From positions 496,001-560,000 of the forward strand of contig NZ_CP035925.1 of the NCBI RefSeq assembly GCF_013373365.1: a stretch of 64,000 nucleotides of DNA. The letters run 5' to 3'. Shown piece after piece: positions 61,873 to 64,000 of this stretch. The stretch is from Lentibacillus sp. CBA3610. GTDB lineage: Bacteria > Bacillota > Bacilli > Bacillales > Amphibacillaceae. The translations under genes were made by a program, and so were the position numbers. The notes beneath the pieces are model-generated. The model was not told the DNA's origin. It ran no database searches and was given only the letters and a program-made list of their open reading frames with translations. Every line of letters starts with the position of its first letter. Within the stretch, counting starts at the first letter, position 1.

Positions 61873-62646
61873 ATGACAATCTCACAATTAGAAAACGACA
61901 TAAACAGCCTTTTAGACGGAATGGATTCACCTGTAGGGCTGTCTATCAAAGAAGGTGACCACTCCATAACCGTCAATGCAAACATGTCGATGCCTGCTGC
62001 AAGCGTCATCAAAATCCCCATTATCATGGAAGCGTTCCGTCGGGCTCAAAATGGTGATTTGAACTTGTTTGAAACAATCAGTGTCCCAGCCGATGCTATA
62101 GTTGGCGGTTCCGGTTTCTTACAAGCTTTGTCCGAAGATGTTTCGATGACACTGCTCGATGTATTGACACTGATGGTTATTGTCTCGGATAATACTGCCT
62201 CCAATCTGGTGCTTAAGCGGGTTGGGATACATAGTGTGAACACACTTTGCCGTCAACTGCAATGTCATGATACCAAAATTCAGCGTTATTTCATGGACAT
62301 GAAAGCAGCTGAAGACGGTCCTGAAAATACGACAACAGCAGATGATATGAATAAGTTTCTTGAGGAAATTTCAACACCCAAACTGTTAAGCAAGAAATCG
62401 GCCAATCACATCTTACAAATAATGACTCACCAGCAACTCACCGCCAAATTGCCTGCCTATCATACCAACAACGAGCTTATTATTGCCAATAAAACCGGAG
62501 AACTTATGGATGCCGAGCATGACGTCGGGATTTTCCGTTATCAGGATAGGACAGTTTTAGCTTCCGTTATGATAAGTGGTATCAATGATCGCGTCGCTGC
62601 TCAACTGTTAATCGCCGGTGTTGGTAACCGATTATGGCTTATATAA
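61873..62646 (+). CDS. Class A beta-lactamase-fold serine hydrolase, cytoplasmic
   Basis: A 257-residue penicillin-recognising-fold protein. The motifs are in class A order: Ser-x-x-Lys in PAASVIKIPI (about residues 40-49), SDN in MVIVSDNTASNLVL and the KTG triad in IANKTGELMDAEHDVGIF. The acylation-helper Glu is not obvious. No signal peptide is visible, unlike secreted beta-lactamases, so it is better called beta-lactamase-related than a resistance enzyme. ATG 61873 has GGAGG 8 bp upstream (ATG 61867 is the alternative). Confidence 0.85.
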   Translation: MTISQLENDINSLLDGMDSPVGLSIKEGDHSITVNANMSMPAASVIKIPIIMEAFRRAQNGDLNLFETISVPADAIVGGSGFLQALSEDVSMTLLDVLTLMVIVSDNTASNLVLKRVGIHSVNTLCRQLQCHDTKIQRYFMDMKAAEDGPENTTTADDMNKFLEEISTPKLLSKKSANHILQIMTHQQLTAKLPAYHTNNELIIANKTGELMDAEHDVGIFRYQDRTVLASVMISGINDRVAAQLLIAGVGNRLWLI

Positions 62647-62700
62647 GCGCTTAAATATGCATTCGTTTACTGTCAGGGTAGGATGTTCTGGCACCACACT

Positions 62701-62755
62701 GATTGACGAGGCAGAACAGACGGTATTCGACAAATTTCGGGGCGTCACTGTGACC
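62701..62755 (+). repeat. Dispersed GTCAC/GTGAC repeat, copy C
   Basis: GATTGACGAGGCAGAACAG, GGTATTCGACAAATTTCGGG and GCGTCACTGTGACC, matching copy B over about 55 bp. Apart from it I see no feature in 62647-62947. Confidence 0.85.
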
Positions 62756-62947
62756 AATCAACCCCAGAAAAACCCAGGCAAGTACGAATAACTGTATCTG
62801 GAACACAATATATTAATTGCTGAACTGTACGGTACGTTGTTCAAGTATCGTTTGGAAAATAGATTATTTGGGAATGGACAAAAAAATTCGCTATGACTCT
62901 TCTAGTAACCTGAAATTATCTTTTGTGGTTATGGAAAGGAGATCAAC

Positions 62948-63631
62948 ATGAAAAGAAGAACTGACATGAACATGCGCAGGCGGAAAAGCAAACGGAACAT
63001 TATCCTTAATTCCTCGATTGTTGTTGTCTTTGCCCTCATTTTAGTTGTTGGAGGGAATATGGTATTTGGCAGCGACACTACAAGCGAAGATGAGCAAAAC
63101 AGCGCCGGCAACGAGGAAGAAGATATAAAAATCACTGAAGATGAAAGTGAAGATCAGCAGTCTGAAACAGCAAGCTCTGATCAGGAAGAGAACAACAATC
63201 AAGGAGAAAATGAATCCGAGCAGCGTGAGAACGCGATTGACCGGCTGGAAGTTGAAGACGGCAATGAATCCGGTAACGATGAAAACAACGATGACTCCCA
63301 GCAAGGCAGGGAAGAAAATGAATCTCAGGACGAAAACGGCATTAATTTAGACAACATTGGCGAACCTATTGGTACTTCTCAGACAGGCGAGCATACGTCC
63401 AGTTACGATGAAGGTACAGTCGACTGGAATGAAAAAATAGAAGCGATTCAAATGGTAACCGGACTGGATGACAGCATGACGCTTTGGCGACTGGCAAGTG
63501 ACGGCGGCCCGCAACAATCAGTCGGAAAAGTCAGCCCTGATGGTGTACAAGATTGGATGTATGTCGTGAATCTCGAGTGGGTCGATCAAGAAGGATGGAA
63601 AGTGACGAACGTTGATAGGCAAAGCCGATAA
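62948..63631 (+). CDS. yrrS: YrrS-like DUF1510 protein
   Basis: A 227-residue membrane-anchored protein: a basic N-terminus with one helix (about residues 18-38), a very acidic low-complexity Glu/Asp/Ser/Asn middle (40-140), and a C-terminal DUF1510 domain (TVDWNEKIEAIQMVTGLDDSMTLWRLASDGGPQQSVGKVSPD...WMYVVNLEWVDQEGWKVTNVDR). In B. subtilis the homologue yrrS neighbours the PBP gene pbpI; here no PBP gene is visible. AAAGGAG lies 7 bp before the ATG, and a strong terminator follows. Confidence 0.85.
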   Translation: MKRRTDMNMRRRKSKRNIILNSSIVVVFALILVVGGNMVFGSDTTSEDEQNSAGNEEEDIKITEDESEDQQSETASSDQEENNNQGENESEQRENAIDRLEVEDGNESGNDENNDDSQQGREENESQDENGINLDNIGEPIGTSQTGEHTSSYDEGTVDWNEKIEAIQMVTGLDDSMTLWRLASDGGPQQSVGKVSPDGVQDWMYVVNLEWVDQEGWKVTNVDRQSR

Positions 63632-63661
63632 TAGAAAAGTTTTTTGAGAAATAAAGAAAAG

Positions 63662-63692
63662 AGCCGTATCGCTTCCATAAAGGGATACGGCT
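63662..63692. terminator. Bidirectional terminator after yrrS
   Basis: Perfect stem AGCCGTATC (63662-63670) and GATACGGCT (63684-63692), followed by TATTTTTA on the plus side and an A-rich stretch on the other. Confidence 0.85.
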
Positions 63693-63705
63693 TATTTTTA
63701 TCCGA

Positions 63706-63918
63706 TTAACCTGCCAAATCCCGTCGCTGATAACCGATAAAACCGGCAGCAATCAGCACAATGGCGATTCCAATCATCCAGATAATGCTTTCCGGTTCCA
63801 CATCAGAAGCCAGCAAACGGGGGATATGTTCAAAGACGGACAGGCTATTCAGCCATTCAGGAAGCTCGAGCAGGCCGCCGATATAGACTGTTATAAATCC
63901 ATGGAATAAATACAGCAA
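63706..63918 (-). pseudogene. C-terminal fragment of an ABC-2 type permease
   Basis: About 70 residues: a hydrophobic run, the loop WLNSLSVFEHIPRLLASDVEPESI, and a last helix ending IGYQRRDLAG, the usual end of ABC-2 transporter permeases (YhaP/exporter type). Reading upstream on the minus strand, the frame hits TGA at 63922-63924, and no other frame there looks like a permease. The gene is therefore cut or frameshifted at about 63920. Confidence 0.65.
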
Positions 63919-63950
63919 ATATCACTTGCAGGTGATCGGAGAAACAGCTT

Positions 63951-64000
63951 ATGATGAATGAAATCGCTTATGCGAATCGTGTTATGCATGATATTCAGAA
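63951..64000 (+). CDS. Possible start of a gene running off the right edge
   Basis: ATG 63951 (or 63954) with CGGAGA about 9-12 bp upstream opens a frame (MMNEIAYANRVMHDIQ) that is still open at the window end. Too short to identify. If real, it would begin at the point where the permease is broken. Confidence 0.3.
   Translation, partial: MMNEIAYANRVMHDIQ

Noticed and set aside
61873-62646. Beta-lactam resistance gene
   Set aside because: SxxK, SDN and KTG are present, but there is no signal peptide and no clear omega-loop Glu. Such intracellular relatives are common in Bacillaceae and are not shown to hydrolyse drugs.
1-64000. tRNA or rRNA genes
   Set aside because: None were recognised on either strand by eye; a tRNAscan search would be needed to exclude one fully.

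Overview
The window comes from a low-to-moderate GC, spore-forming member of the Bacillaceae. The evidence is a CwlJ-type germination hydrolase, a SinI-like peptide, a Vpr-type subtilisin, a YrrS (DUF1510) protein, purine-rich Shine-Dalgarno sites and frequent TTG/GTG starts. Strongly acidic secreted and surface proteins suggest a halotolerant genus near Virgibacillus, Lentibacillus or Oceanobacillus. The genus is an inference; there is no rRNA in the window.

Layout. 1-9 kb: two tandem FtsW/RodA-family genes, sbcD-sbcC, an orphan sinI-like gene and an AarF/UbiB kinase-like gene. 9-21.7 kb: vpr (minus strand), an ATP sulfurylase with an unusual C-terminal extension, a CynX-type MFS permease, two adjacent broken genes (a luciferase-like monooxygenase fragment and a frameshifted DUF418 gene), a LysE-type exporter, a nucleoside hydrolase and cwlJ. 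22-31 kb: a ZorA/ZorB-like motor pair without recognisable ZorC/D/E partners, then a 2013-residue LPDTA-anchored surface phosphoesterase.

31-44 kb is the most unusual part. At least 15 short units, nearly all on the plus strand, each carry one gene (rarely two) followed by one copy of a conserved imperfect inverted repeat (core AATCGGGCGC, a spacer like CTTGAATAAGGA, then AGCGCC). Cargo includes CadC/CadD cadmium resistance, a methyltransferase, an AbaSI/PvuRts1I-like nuclease, an ASCH protein, an alpha/beta hydrolase, an SDR, a DoxX-like protein and many tiny membrane proteins. An IS110-family element sits just after one repeat. The gene-then-repeat layout resembles an integron cassette array, but no integron integrase or classical attC core is visible. 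A TOTE-type primase-helicase follows, so 22-47 kb looks like a defence and accessory region. 46.9-50.3 kb: a large TPR protein, a small minus-strand operon (membrane peptide, HTH protein, RNase H-like protein) and a type I toxin with a probable antisense promoter.

50.6-61.4 kb: a cobalamin-riboswitch-controlled corrinoid uptake and salvage locus (btuF, btuC, btuD-cbiZ, cbiB, cobD, cobU, cobQ, cobS, a phosphatase, a cobU-like gene, pduO, a candidate cblS). Five of these genes carry frameshifts or deletions, while btuF, btuC, cbiB, cobS, the cobU-like gene, pduO and the candidate cblS stay open. The pathway is therefore decaying, or the assembly has clustered indel errors. 61.5-64 kb: a coiled-coil protein, a beta-lactamase-fold serine hydrolase, YrrS and a broken ABC-2 permease tail. 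A dispersed repeat of about 32 bp occurs at four intergenic sites across the window.
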